From assembly GCA_964485635.1 (NCBI GenBank), contig CAZAJS010000001.1:1-50189 (forward strand): DNA of 50,189 nt, read 5' to 3'. This DNA comes from CAZAJS01 sp964485635 (GTDB lineage Bacteria; Pseudomonadota; Gammaproteobacteria; Francisellales; Francisellaceae). Made by a program: the position numbers and the translations under genes. The notes beneath the pieces were generated by a model, which did not search any database, was not told where the DNA came from, and saw only the letters and a program-made list of their open reading frames with translations. This document shows, piece by piece, positions 1 through 7,968 of this stretch; position 1 is the stretch's first letter, and each line of letters starts with the position of its first letter.

Positions 1-97
1 AAATCGATTTTTCAAGACAAGCACCTAACGACAGCGATTAATTTTAATTTAATATTGTATTCAATTTTCTGGTCAAATTCGAGTTTTTAGACAAAAA

Positions 98-769
98 TTA
101 ATGGGTTTTTTCTTGACTTGCCCAATATTCAGGGGAATCAATTTTTTTAAGCTTTTTGGCTAAAAAAGTTGAAAGCGGCAATCCTAGCACCTCAATGAAT
201 ACTTTGATACCCCACATAGTCAAGGCAATATTAAAAACCTGCATAGCGGTATCAAATTGTTGGCTTAACCCGATAAAACTAAAAACAACACTATCAATAA
301 ATGCGGCAATGATGGTTGATACAAGAAAACGTAATGCGATCATTTTTCCTTTTAACCAACGTTTTGAGCGAGATACCACATAAGCATTCAAAGGTTCACT
401 TGTTAAATAGCATACAAAAGAAGCTAAAATAATCAATGAATTAGCCTGCATGATATTATCAAATTGTTGATTATGAGCCACTAACACGGCTGGGCCTGAA
501 GGGGTGGGCATATGCGTCACAATCCACCCATAGGTCAAAAAGGCAATATTAATCACAAAGGCAGTAGCAATGGCTAATAATGCCTTTTGATAGCCATAAA
601 CTTCAGTAATAATATCAGCACATAGAAATGTAACAGGGAAAACGAGTGTTCCAGCATCAGTTTGCAGATGGAAAAATTGAATAATCCGCGCATCATACCA
701 GTTTGCCATTAGCAGTGTTGATACATAAACGACGATTAGCAACCAGAGAAAGCGGGGGCGCATCGCCAT
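98..769 (-). CDS. yhhQ: Queuosine precursor transporter, YhhQ/QPTR (VUT) family
   Basis: This 223-residue inner-membrane protein probably imports 7-cyano-7-deazaguanine or a related base for queuosine synthesis, as E. coli YhhQ does. About six membrane segments are visible (roughly residues 7-24, 41-60, 62-85, 108-131, 145-168 and 178-203). The family hallmark FPVTFLCADIITEVYGY occupies residues 44-60. The start is fixed by AGGAG seven bases upstream of the ATG. An in-frame ATG two codons later is less well placed. It is the third gene of a minus-strand run after nfeD and the slipin, 18 bases from the latter. The functional link to those two genes is not obvious and may be mere co-transcription. 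Family assignment is firm; the exact substrate is inferred from the family. Confidence 0.9.
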   Translation of the reverse strand: MAMRPRFLWLLIVVYVSTLLMANWYDARIIQFFHLQTDAGTLVFPVTFLCADIITEVYGYQKALLAIATAFVINIAFLTYGWIVTHMPTPSGPAVLVAHNQQFDNIMQANSLIILASFVCYLTSEPLNAYVVSRSKRWLKGKMIALRFLVSTIIAAFIDSVVFSFIGLSQQFDTAMQVFNIALTMWGIKVFIEVLGLPLSTFLAKKLKKIDSPEYWASQEKTH

Positions 770-787
770 GACTAGACTCCTTGTATT

Positions 788-1738
788 TTATTCTTTAGTA
801 CTTGAGTGTGTTGGGTCATTTTCAGTTATTGGATCTTCATGATTAAGCGATGAAGTGTCTGTGTTTTGCTCGGTATCTGCTTTGGTTTCATTCGTCTTGT
901 CTGATCTCATGTTATTAAATAGATTGGCTAATTGACTTGGGTCAATATTCAGTTGATCCTTATTTTGTTGATCATTATTATTAGTTGGTGCATTAAATAG
1001 TTGCTTAACCATATCCATTGGGAAAGGAAAAACAATTGTGGATGTTTTATCATTGGCAACGTCCATTAATGTTTGGAGGTATCTTAATTGGATTGCTTCT
1101 GGTTGCTGGCTTAAAACACGCGCTGCTTCAAATAATTTTTCAGACGCTTGGAATTCTCCTTGCGCATTAATGACCTTAGCACGACGTGAACGTTCGGCTT
1201 CAGCTTGGCGAGCAATAGCACGAACCATATTATCATCTAATTCGACATATTTAATTTCAACATTCGTTACCTTAACGCCCCAACCATCGGTTTGCTCATC
1301 CAAAATTTCTTGAATATCCGCATTAAGTTTATTACGCTCACTTAGCATTTGATCTAGCTCATGTCGTCCTAAGACTGACCGTAATGTCGTTTGCGCTAAT
1401 TGACTTGTGGCATCAAAATAATTTTCAATTTGAATTACAGCTCTTTCTGGGTCCACCACTTTAAAATACAAAACAGCATTAACACGAACCGAAACATTAT
1501 CTTGTGAGATAATATCTTGAGAAGGGATATCCATGACAATCGTTCGCAAAGGGGTGACAACCATTTGTTGAATGCCTGGGACAATAAAAAATAATCCAGG
1601 TCCCTTGACGCCTGTAAAGCGTCCTAAACTGAAGATAACACCTCGTTCATATTCTCGTAAAATGCGAATACAGGCAAAAAGAAAGATAATAGCGACAGCA
1701 ACAATGGCAAGGATAACATAAAGAAAGTTAATTTCCAT
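788..1738 (-). CDS. Slipin / stomatin-like SPFH-domain membrane protein
   Basis: This 316-residue protein has one N-terminal membrane segment (about residues 5-25) followed by a classic SPFH/band-7 domain (about 26-200). Family signatures include REYERGVIFSLGRF near residue 28 and ARQAEAERSRRAKVI near 176. Slipins form membrane-bound oligomers and are typically paired with an NfeD protease, as here. The nfeD reading frame runs 11 bases into this gene, which suggests translational coupling. The C-terminal 65 residues are a low-complexity tail rich in N, Q, T, D and E, with no recognisable domain. The best-studied homologues are archaeal p-stomatin and bacterial QmcA/YbbK-like proteins. The physiological role (membrane microdomain or envelope quality control) is inference from the family. 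Confidence 0.92.
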   Translation of the reverse strand: MEINFLYVILAIVAVAIIFLFACIRILREYERGVIFSLGRFTGVKGPGLFFIVPGIQQMVVTPLRTIVMDIPSQDIISQDNVSVRVNAVLYFKVVDPERAVIQIENYFDATSQLAQTTLRSVLGRHELDQMLSERNKLNADIQEILDEQTDGWGVKVTNVEIKYVELDDNMVRAIARQAEAERSRRAKVINAQGEFQASEKLFEAARVLSQQPEAIQLRYLQTLMDVANDKTSTIVFPFPMDMVKQLFNAPTNNNDQQNKDQLNIDPSQLANLFNNMRSDKTNETKADTEQNTDTSSLNHEDPITENDPTHSSTKE

Positions 1739-3071
1739 GGGGCGGTTCCTCTTGAGGGTTTTGAATTGATTGAACAGTTAATGTTAGTCCATTTCGGTGA
1801 ATAGACTTGACAGCTTGACCCTTTTCTAATGGTTCATCTGACTGAATACGCCAGATTTCGCCATTAAATTGAGCCGTGCCTTGATGACCATCAAAAGCAA
1901 GGACATGGCCTTTTGATGTTGCGATAGTGTTACTACTAGAAACTTTTTTTCTTTTAAAAGAGTTCACGGCAATGCGAACAATAATCAGCAGAAAAGCCGC
2001 TGTTGCGAGTGTAAACCCTAGCGCCGTTGAAATGGCTAAATGAAACCCTGGTGTTGAAGGGTCAAATAGCATTACTGAGCCAATAAAAAATGCCACAATG
2101 CCTCCAATGGCTAGGATTCCAAAACTGGCAACAAATATTTCGGCAATGATCAGTCCGATGCCAACAGCTAATAATAAGACGCCTGTTAATGTCACTGGGA
2201 GCATTTGAAGTCCATAAATCGCTAGCAGTAATGAAATAGCGCCTGCAACACCCGGGATAATTAAACCAGGATTGAATAATTCAAAAATAATTCCATAAAT
2301 TCCGATTAATAGTAAAATATAGGTCAACGTAGGGCTTGTTAAGGCTGCAAGAAGCCATTGTTTAAAGTTAGGGGCAACATGCTCAATACTAGCTTGATCC
2401 GTGACTAATTGAATTGATTCATCTTGGAACTTTAATTGGTAGTGATTTAATTGGTTGACCAAGTCATTAACATTATTGGCCATCAAGTTAATGACATTTT
2501 TCTCATAGGCTTGTGATGCTGATAAGCTATCGGCTGATTCAATGGCTTTAATGGGCCATTGAGCATTACGGTCATGCCTTTCAGCAAGCGATTGAATAAA
2601 CGCCTTGCTATCATTAATTACTTTTTGTTTCGATGGCGTATCTTGGTCAGATTCTGGATCTGGCGTTCCGCCCATTGACACCGGTGTTGCAGCCCCGATA
2701 TTGGTTCCTGGTGCCATGGCCGCAATATTAGCCGCATAGGTGATAAATGTGCCAGCACTTGCTGCACGCGCACCAGATGGGGCTACAAAAACAACTGTTG
2801 GGACAGGCGCATTTAAAATGCTTTGGACTAAATCACGTGTTGATGTGAGCAACCCGCCGGGGGTGTTGAGTTGAATAATAATCAGCTCATGCGCTGAAGC
2901 ATGGGTTTTAGCAATATTATCATCAATATAATCAGCGACAGCTGGCCCAATCCCGCCATCAATTGTCAACACTTTAACTTGGTTAACTGTGTAGTCAGTT
3001 GAGGCAAAGGCTGGTTTCATGAACCCTAGCGCCAAAACACAATAAAATATTACATAAATAAAGCGAGACAT
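1728..3071 (-). CDS. nfeD: NfeD long-form membrane serine protease (ClpP class)
   Basis: The protein has 447 residues from the chosen ATG, which gives a clean signal peptide (about 1-23, ending AFA). A TTG 54 bases upstream would add a Cys-rich leader and is unlikely. Domains in order are a ClpP-like serine protease (about 30-230), four to six membrane helices (about 250-400), and a small OB-fold NfeD domain at the C terminus. The probable catalytic Ser lies in AASAGT near residue 105, with a candidate Lys near 150 in KQKVINDSKAF. Archaeal 1510-N of this family cleaves the C terminus of stomatin, so the overlapping downstream slipin is the likely partner or substrate. The insertion between the protease motifs (about 135-148) is polar and unremarkable. 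The Ser/Lys assignment is by motif only. Confidence 0.92.
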   Translation of the reverse strand: MSRFIYVIFYCVLALGFMKPAFASTDYTVNQVKVLTIDGGIGPAVADYIDDNIAKTHASAHELIIIQLNTPGGLLTSTRDLVQSILNAPVPTVVFVAPSGARAASAGTFITYAANIAAMAPGTNIGAATPVSMGGTPDPESDQDTPSKQKVINDSKAFIQSLAERHDRNAQWPIKAIESADSLSASQAYEKNVINLMANNVNDLVNQLNHYQLKFQDESIQLVTDQASIEHVAPNFKQWLLAALTSPTLTYILLLIGIYGIIFELFNPGLIIPGVAGAISLLLAIYGLQMLPVTLTGVLLLAVGIGLIIAEIFVASFGILAIGGIVAFFIGSVMLFDPSTPGFHLAISTALGFTLATAAFLLIIVRIAVNSFKRKKVSSSNTIATSKGHVLAFDGHQGTAQFNGEIWRIQSDEPLEKGQAVKSIHRNGLTLTVQSIQNPQEEPPHGN

Positions 3072-3231
3072 TGATTGGCAACAATTTTGACTTTTGTAAA
3101 GCGCATTTTGACACTTTTTAGGCAAGGATGCAATAGCCTAGATAAGGTGGTTGTTTAACAGATCAGCGGATGCGCTGTTTCTATCTTTAAATAGTTTTAA
3201 AGCAATGGCTAAATCATGATAGTTTTAATGT

Positions 3232-3750
3232 TTAAAAATGGTGGTTTCTGCTCTCATGACAAATAAGTCGACCATTATCATTTGCTACTTCAGGGTAACG
3301 ATAGTCATCTAAACACCGGTCAAAGTCCAGATGGCTATAGCGGTAACCACCTGATTTTCGGCGACATTGTGCGCTTAATTGCCCACTACGGTGATGCCAG
3401 TTAATATCTCGGCAAGTTTTTAAGTAACTACCATCAGGTCGATGGTGGTAATGATGGGCATGTGATTGAGGATCTTTTAAATAAACTTGCATCCCAGCTT
3501 GATAGCCTTCTCGGTATTTTTCATTCAATTGGTCAATTTGACCTTGATCCATTTCAATACTTTTACAAATACCCGCATAGTTGCTTGACATTGAATCATT
3601 ATCACGACCTTGATTAAAACCATGCGCATAGGCGGCGGATTCATTACATTCAGACTTAGCAATAGCGCGTGTCATTGCTGCACATCCACTTAAACTAATG
3701 GTGCATCCTGCCATAATAGCAATGATCAATGACCGTTTTTGTAGAATCAT
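3232..3750 (-). CDS. Lipoprotein with DUF2799-like region and single CVNH repeat
   Basis: The protein has 172 residues from the ATG preceded by AGGT at normal spacing; an upstream in-frame start is less likely. A hydrophobic leader ends in a lipobox, LSGC, with the acylated Cys at about residue 23, so it should be a lipoprotein. Residues 35-92 resemble DUF2799 (spaced G-x-x-x-G and Y-x-x-G-Y pairs). Residues 106-166 look like one cyanovirin-N repeat: YLKTC, then LSAQC, GGYRYSHLDFD and DNGRLIC, with four cysteines (113, 129, 146, 164) that could form disulfides. Cyanovirin-N itself has two such repeats; I see only one. Family knowledge suggests glycan binding, but that is unproven. It stands alone between nfeD and the divergent map gene. 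Confidence 0.75.
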   Translation of the reverse strand: MILQKRSLIIAIMAGCTISLSGCAAMTRAIAKSECNESAAYAHGFNQGRDNDSMSSNYAGICKSIEMDQGQIDQLNEKYREGYQAGMQVYLKDPQSHAHHYHHRPDGSYLKTCRDINWHHRSGQLSAQCRRKSGGYRYSHLDFDRCLDDYRYPEVANDNGRLICHESRNHHF

Positions 3751-3864
3751 CGTTAGCACCTGCCATTTCAATTTTATTTTATAAAAACTTCAAACACTTA
3801 TACTATATTAGAATTATCTTGTCTACAGATGCCTAGTGATTGTTGAATAAATTGTTTAAAAACA

Positions 3865-3894
3865 ATGACAAAAGGTGAAAAAATATATTATGAT
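3865..3894 (+). promoter_or_regulatory. Candidate sigma70 promoter for map
   Basis: ATGACA at 3865-3870 is followed by TATGAT at 3889-3894 with 18 bases between, in a very AT-rich stretch 33 bases before the map start. A TATTAT at 3886-3891 is an alternative -10. This is by eye only. Confidence 0.4.
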
Positions 3895-3927
3895 TAAGAT
3901 AAAATCATAGACGTAAAAAGGCTGGAA

Positions 3928-4716
3928 ATGACAGTTACGATCAAATCAAATGATGCAATTGAAAAAATGCGTATTGCAGGGCGTTTAGCTGCAGAAGTAT
4001 TAGAAATGATTGAGCCTTATGTTCAACCCGGTGTCACAACAGAGGCCCTTGATCAGCGATGCCATGATTATATTGTTAATGAGCAACACGCAACGCCAGC
4101 TCCATTAAATTATCATGGTTTCCCTAAATCAGTTTGTATTTCTGTTAATCATGTTGTTTGTCATGGAATCCCTGGGGCTAAAAAGTTGAAAAAAGGTGAT
4201 ATTGTCAACATTGATGTCACGGTCATTAAAGATGGTTATCATGGTGATACCAGTAAAATGTTTATTGTCGGGGCAAGCACATCAATTTTAGCCCAACGCT
4301 TAGTTGATGTAACGTATGAATGTTTATGGCGAGGCATTCGCCAAGTCAAGCCTGGGGCCCATTTGGGAGATATTGGTGCGGCAATTGAAGCTTATGCGCA
4401 CGAGCAGGACTTTTCTGTGGTTGAGGTTTTTTGTGGTCATGGAATTGGCGAGCAATTCCATGAAGAGCCACAAGTGCTTCATTATGGAAAAGCTGGAACT
4501 GGGATCGAGCTAGTTCCAGGCATGGCATTTACCATTGAACCAATGATCAATGCTGGCAAAAAAAATGTCTCAGTGCTTAAAGATGGATGGACCGCAGTTA
4601 CGAAAGATCGAAGTCTATCCGCACAATGGGAGCACACGCTCGTTGTTACGGAGACAGGTTATGAAGTGTTAACCTTGCGCAAGTCAGAATCAAACATGGC
4701 AACAATGGGCTCATGA
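3928..4716 (+). CDS. map: Methionine aminopeptidase type I
   Basis: This 262-residue cytosolic enzyme removes the N-terminal methionine from nascent proteins. All five metal ligands of the pita-bread fold can be placed: Asp96 (NIDVTV), Asp107 (HGDTSKMF), His171 (CGHGIG), Glu204 (FTIEP) and Glu235 (QWEHT). The length is typical of type Ia, without the N-terminal zinc extension. The stop overlaps the start of the next gene (ATGATGA), so the coiled-coil protein downstream is probably translationally coupled. In many gammaproteobacteria map sits next to rpsB; here rpsB is 3.3 kb away on the same strand. Confidence 0.97.
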   Translation: MTVTIKSNDAIEKMRIAGRLAAEVLEMIEPYVQPGVTTEALDQRCHDYIVNEQHATPAPLNYHGFPKSVCISVNHVVCHGIPGAKKLKKGDIVNIDVTVIKDGYHGDTSKMFIVGASTSILAQRLVDVTYECLWRGIRQVKPGAHLGDIGAAIEAYAHEQDFSVVEVFCGHGIGEQFHEEPQVLHYGKAGTGIELVPGMAFTIEPMINAGKKNVSVLKDGWTAVTKDRSLSAQWEHTLVVTETGYEVLTLRKSESNMATMGS

Positions 4717-5558
4717 TGAAAACGCGACAACAAGTTTTTCAGCTATGCCAAGTATTGCAAAAGCAGGGAGAAACGCCAACTGTCGCAAAAGTTTATCGTT
4801 TGATGGGGGCAGATGTATCTTATTGGCATGTTGTTAAAGCTGTCATGGCATTTAAAGCTGATGCCAGTCAGACAAATGATCAGATGCAGGCGTCAGAAAC
4901 TGAGTTGCCGTCAACAAAAGCCGCATTTCCATCATCAAATATTATTTATCAAGCGTTGAAAAAACATCGTGAACAATCAGATGAGCAAATCACATTAGGT
5001 ATTCATCAAGCGATTAAGTCGCAAATCGATGCCTATCTACAGCAACAGTTTGACACTTATGATATCCAGATCAAACAATTACAAACGAAAAATCAGCATA
5101 TAGAGGTTCAGTATTATGGGCTTAAAGGGCGTTATGAAGCATTACAACAAGAATATGAGGCCCTTAAAGAGTCGCATTATCAGTTACAACAAGAGCAGCA
5201 ACAGCTTAAACAGCAAGTCAAAAAAACAGCGCCTGGGGTGACATCTGAACAAAAGCCAGTAACTGTTAAGGATTACTTAACTCAGTTAGATGGAATTCAA
5301 AGTGAACAAGCGGTTGCCTATGATGCTAAAAAAGGGTATTTAGTGGTTCGCGCGCCAGGAAAACATCCTGTTGTTAAAGAATTGCGAAAAGGTGTTAGCA
5401 GTTTTCAGTTGCAAGCTCAATATGTCGAATATGATTATCAAAGCAAGCTATGGTGGATTCATGGGTTTACCTTAGCCACATTACGTTTATTTGATCGTAA
5501 TAAATTTGTAATGTCTAATGAAGCAGCGCATATCCTACAAGTCTGGCAACAAGGTTGA
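4713..5558 (+). CDS. KfrA-like N-terminal domain coiled-coil protein, function unknown
   Basis: The protein has 281 residues. Residues 1-50 have the pattern of a KfrA_N-type DNA-binding helix-turn-helix (a helix, then GETPTVAKVYRLMG, then a second helix). The middle (about 95-185) is strongly Q/E/K rich with heptad character, so it is probably a coiled coil. Residues 195-281 form a compact C-terminal region with many aromatic residues. KfrA proteins of plasmids are alpha-helical DNA-binding proteins with roles in partition and autoregulation; chromosomal relatives are mostly uncharacterised. The start overlaps the map stop, and either of two adjacent ATGs could be used. DNA binding is inference from the N-terminal pattern alone. 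Confidence 0.55.
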   Translation: MMKTRQQVFQLCQVLQKQGETPTVAKVYRLMGADVSYWHVVKAVMAFKADASQTNDQMQASETELPSTKAAFPSSNIIYQALKKHREQSDEQITLGIHQAIKSQIDAYLQQQFDTYDIQIKQLQTKNQHIEVQYYGLKGRYEALQQEYEALKESHYQLQQEQQQLKQQVKKTAPGVTSEQKPVTVKDYLTQLDGIQSEQAVAYDAKKGYLVVRAPGKHPVVKELRKGVSSFQLQAQYVEYDYQSKLWWIHGFTLATLRLFDRNKFVMSNEAAHILQVWQQG

Positions 5559-5569
5559 ATTTTAGCCGT

Positions 5570-5603
5570 TTGCCTTTTTATTTGTCCTGCATTATGCTAT
5601 AGT
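5570..5603 (+). promoter_or_regulatory. Candidate promoter for fdxA
   Basis: TTGCCT at 5570-5575 is followed by TATGCT at 5593-5598 (17-base spacing), with TATAGT at 5598-5603 as an alternative -10. It sits in the 82-base gap before the ferredoxin gene. Weak evidence. Confidence 0.35.
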
Positions 5604-5640
5604 ATCGTTTTGTGTTAGCCGTTAAAGAAGAGAAAATTGT

Positions 5641-5964
5641 ATGCCGTTTATTGTGACAGAATCTTGCATTAATTGTAAATTAGGTGATTGTGTTGAAGTG
5701 TGTCCAGTGGATTGCTTCTATGAAGGGCCGAACATGCTCGTAATCAACCCTGACGAGTGTATTGATTGTGCCTTATGCGAGCCAGAGTGTCCCGTTGATG
5801 CGATTTATGCAGATGATGAGCTCCCAGAAGATCAGCAAGCATTTGTTGAAATCAATCGTCGCTTATCTGAGCAGTGGGAAAATATCACTGAAAAATGTGA
5901 ACCTTGCCCTGATGAGCAAAAGTGGCGTGATGTGCCCAATAAACGACAGTATCTTCAAGAGTGA
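5641..5964 (+). CDS. fdxA: 7Fe ferredoxin ([3Fe-4S][4Fe-4S]), FdxA type
   Basis: This 107-residue electron carrier matches Azotobacter ferredoxin I and its relatives. The cysteine pattern is visible: Cys9, Cys17 and Cys50 for the [3Fe-4S] cluster, and Cys21, Cys40, Cys43 and Cys46 for the [4Fe-4S] cluster. Extra cysteines lie at 12, 25 and 84. The C-terminal 45 residues form the usual acidic tail. It starts a compact plus-strand run: the next gene, gmhB, begins on the last base of the fdxA stop codon. The redox partner cannot be told from the context. Confidence 0.95.
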   Translation: MPFIVTESCINCKLGDCVEVCPVDCFYEGPNMLVINPDECIDCALCEPECPVDAIYADDELPEDQQAFVEINRRLSEQWENITEKCEPCPDEQKWRDVPNKRQYLQE

Positions 5965-6527
5965 TGTTAACGCATTTACCAAAATTAGTGATTCTTGATC
6001 GAGATGGGGTCATTAATATTGACTCGGAAAACTATATTCGGACTGTCAATCAGTGGTCTTGGATTAATCAAAGCGATACGGCGCTTTGTCGGCTAATTGA
6101 CGCACAAATTCCTGTTGCTATCGCTACTAATCAATCTGGCCTATCACGAGGATTTTTTGATTATGCGACACTCCATCGGATGCATCAAAAATTGCTTGAT
6201 GGTCTTGGCCAACATGCTAAAGGAATTCAGTATATTGCGATTTGTCCGCATCATCCCTCAGATGGCTGCGAATGCCGGAAACCTGCCCCTGGAATGTTAA
6301 ATGAAATTGCCAATAAACTTTCAGTGTCTTTAGGCGGTGATGTTCATTTTGTCGGAGATAGCTGGCGTGATTGCCAAGCCGCACTGGCAGTCAACTGCCA
6401 ACCTATTTTAGTCAAAACCGGCAAAGGTCAAAAAACATTGAATCAGCTGTCAGCAGCACAGCGTCAAGCAATTCCAACTTTTGATAACTTAAATGACTAT
6501 GTTAAAGAGGTCTTATGCAATATCTAA
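5964..6527 (+). CDS. gmhB: D-glycero-beta-D-manno-heptose-1,7-bisphosphate 7-phosphatase
   Basis: This 187-residue HAD-family phosphatase makes heptose-1-phosphate on the way to ADP-heptose for the LPS core. The HAD motif LDRDGVIN has nucleophile Asp12 and acid Asp14. A zinc loop, CPHHPSDGCECRKP, provides Cys94, His96, Cys102 and Cys104. GDSWRD at 131-136 is motif IV. The start overlaps the fdxA stop (TGATG), and the 3' end overlaps the acyltransferase gene by 13 bases. Its presence implies heptose in the surface glycan, which fits the WaaE-like GT2 and WaaL further on. A histidinol-phosphatase role is the only close alternative, but the zinc loop and context favour GmhB. Confidence 0.9.
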   Translation: MLTHLPKLVILDRDGVINIDSENYIRTVNQWSWINQSDTALCRLIDAQIPVAIATNQSGLSRGFFDYATLHRMHQKLLDGLGQHAKGIQYIAICPHHPSDGCECRKPAPGMLNEIANKLSVSLGGDVHFVGDSWRDCQAALAVNCQPILVKTGKGQKTLNQLSAAQRQAIPTFDNLNDYVKEVLCNI

Positions 6528-7273
6528 AAAAATTAGGATGTGTGATTTGGACATCAATTTTATGGGTGCGTCAAATCATTTATTGGGTGTTTTTTACATT
6601 AAGTGTTGTGATTTTTGGAAGCATGGCGTGGCTGGCTTATCGTTTCAATGCGCCGCATAAAGTTCGTATTTTGATTGTTAAAGGTTGGTCTTTCACCGGC
6701 ATGGGACTGATGTATTTCATTTTATGGCAGCGCATTGTCATTAAAGGGCGTGACAATATTCCAAAAGGGGCTTGTGTGTATATCGCTAAGCACCAATCTC
6801 CTTGGGAAACAATTACTTTTGCCGGCTTATTATCAAATATCACCTTTGTGTTAAAACAGTCGTTGTTGAAAATTCCTTTTTTAGGGGTTGGTTTGAAAAG
6901 TTTTGAATGTATCCCTATTGAGCGTTCGCAGCGATTAAAAGCATTTAAAAAAGTTATTGAAATGGGGCAAAAACGGCTTAAGCGTGGCATTAGCATTGTG
7001 ATTTTCCCAGAAGGAACAAGGGTCAAAACTGGTGAATATCCAAAGTTTCATAAAACAGCAATGGCGCTAGCTGGAGCCACAAAAAGCCCTGTTGTACCCG
7101 TTGCTTTAAACTCAGGGCGCCTTTGGCCGACTCGAGGCTTTGGCTTAATCAAGCCTGGCGTTGTTACAATGGTATTTGGTCCGTGTATTGAAGCGGATAA
7201 AACTGATAATGATACATTGTATCAGCAATGTTATGATTGGATCACAGAGACAACACAAGCATTAGGTGGTTAG
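6515..7273 (+). CDS. plsC: 1-acyl-sn-glycerol-3-phosphate acyltransferase (PlsC family)
   Basis: This 252-residue membrane-associated acyltransferase makes phosphatidic acid from lysophosphatidic acid. Motif I reads KHQSPWET, so the usual H-x4-D is H-x4-E; this is an acidic substitution common in one PlsC subfamily as I recall it. Motif III is FPEGTR, and a hydrophobic N-terminal region (about 8-35 and 50-72) anchors the protein. The gene overlaps gmhB by 13 bases, a pairing seen in several proteobacteria. It converges on folA, with a 4-base overlap of the 3' ends. Acyl-chain and headgroup specificity cannot be read from the sequence. Confidence 0.9.
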   Translation: MQYLKKLGCVIWTSILWVRQIIYWVFFTLSVVIFGSMAWLAYRFNAPHKVRILIVKGWSFTGMGLMYFILWQRIVIKGRDNIPKGACVYIAKHQSPWETITFAGLLSNITFVLKQSLLKIPFLGVGLKSFECIPIERSQRLKAFKKVIEMGQKRLKRGISIVIFPEGTRVKTGEYPKFHKTAMALAGATKSPVVPVALNSGRLWPTRGFGLIKPGVVTMVFGPCIEADKTDNDTLYQQCYDWITETTQALGG

Positions 7274-7761
7274 TTTTTGCGTTCCCATACGCGAAAAGTA
7301 AAATCATATTCGTTGTCTTGGTTGGCTGAATAGAAACGTTGACCAAGTTGTTGAAAGTCAGCCTGATCCCATTCTGGGAAAAAAGTATCAGCATGGCAAT
7401 CAGCATTGATTTCAGAAATATATAGCCGATCAACATAAGGCAGAAATTGTTGATAGACTTCCCCACCGCCAATAATGAAAAACAAATGGTGAGATCGAGA
7501 TTCGATCAGTGATAAAAGCTCATCGATGCTTCGGGCGATTAAACAGTCATTTGCTTGGAATGTCTGATCACGTGTCAAGACAATATTGTGTCGATTAGGC
7601 AAGGCATGACCAATGGCATGATAAGTTTTTCGTCCCATGATAACCGTATTTTTTTGCGTTAATTGGCGAAATAATTTTAAATCATCGGCAAGGCGCCAAG
7701 GTAAACTGTTATCTTTTCCAATGCCTTTATTGCGATCATAAGCAGTAATAATTGCAAGCAT
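7270..7761 (-). CDS. folA: Dihydrofolate reductase
   Basis: This 163-residue cytosolic enzyme reduces dihydrofolate with NADPH and is the trimethoprim target. Conserved features are GIGKDNSLPWRL (13-24), the active-site Asp27 in ADDLKLF, VIMGRKTY for NADPH binding, and IIGGGEVY near residue 97. The length is normal for the chromosomal enzyme. It is transcribed away from rpsB, so the roughly 200-base gap at 7762-7968 holds its promoter as well as the rpsB promoter and leader. Confidence 0.97.
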   Translation of the reverse strand: MLAIITAYDRNKGIGKDNSLPWRLADDLKLFRQLTQKNTVIMGRKTYHAIGHALPNRHNIVLTRDQTFQANDCLIARSIDELLSLIESRSHHLFFIIGGGEVYQQFLPYVDRLYISEINADCHADTFFPEWDQADFQQLGQRFYSANQDNEYDFTFRVWERKN

Positions 7762-7822
7762 GATTAAGCTCCTATTCGTTTAAGAAAATTAATGGTTGAT
7801 TCTAGGTATCGGCAGTTTTTTA

Positions 7823-7831
7823 TGATACAAT
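7823..7831 (+). promoter_or_regulatory. Extended -10 promoter candidate for rpsB-tsf operon
   Basis: TGATACAAT forms an extended -10 element (TGn followed by TACAAT). No good -35 is visible at 17 bases upstream, as is usual for extended -10 promoters. The G+C-rich discriminator that follows (TGCCG) is what a stringently controlled ribosomal promoter would show. The implied start near 7838 gives a leader of about 130 bases. Confidence 0.5.
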
Positions 7832-7843
7832 GCCGTTGCTTTG

Positions 7844-7946
7844 TTGTGAAAGCACAATAAGGCAAAAATAATGACACACATTCCCCGATACACTTTCAGG
7901 GTGCCTTGATTAAGGTTTGAAAGTGAGGGGTATGGCGGCATAACCC
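7844..7946 (+). promoter_or_regulatory. Structured rpsB leader, candidate S2 autoregulatory site
   Basis: The 5' untranslated region of rpsB can fold into several hairpins. The first is a small one at 7844-7857 (TTGTG/CACAA). The second is a long one in which CACTTTCA at 7891-7898 pairs with TGAAAGTG at 7918-7925, extended by CCCC 7883-7886 with GGGG 7927-7930, and with an inner CCTT/AAGG. The third is GGGTATG at 7928-7934 with CATAACCC at 7939-7946 around a GCGG loop. The GGGG run can join only one of the last two, so they look mutually exclusive. Gammaproteobacterial rpsB leaders are known to be structured and repressed by S2; that this one works likewise is inference. Confidence 0.65.
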
Positions 7947-7968
7947 AACAAAAAAATGGAGAAAAATA

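Noticed and set aside
1..97. Possible gene or regulatory element at the left edge
   Set aside because: The 97 bases are AT-rich with no open frame or motif; they are probably the 3' flank of the transporter gene.
3164..3177. CAGCG-GATG-CGCTG hairpin between the lipoprotein and nfeD as a terminator
   Set aside because: The flanking genes are on the minus strand and no T run follows the hairpin in that direction.
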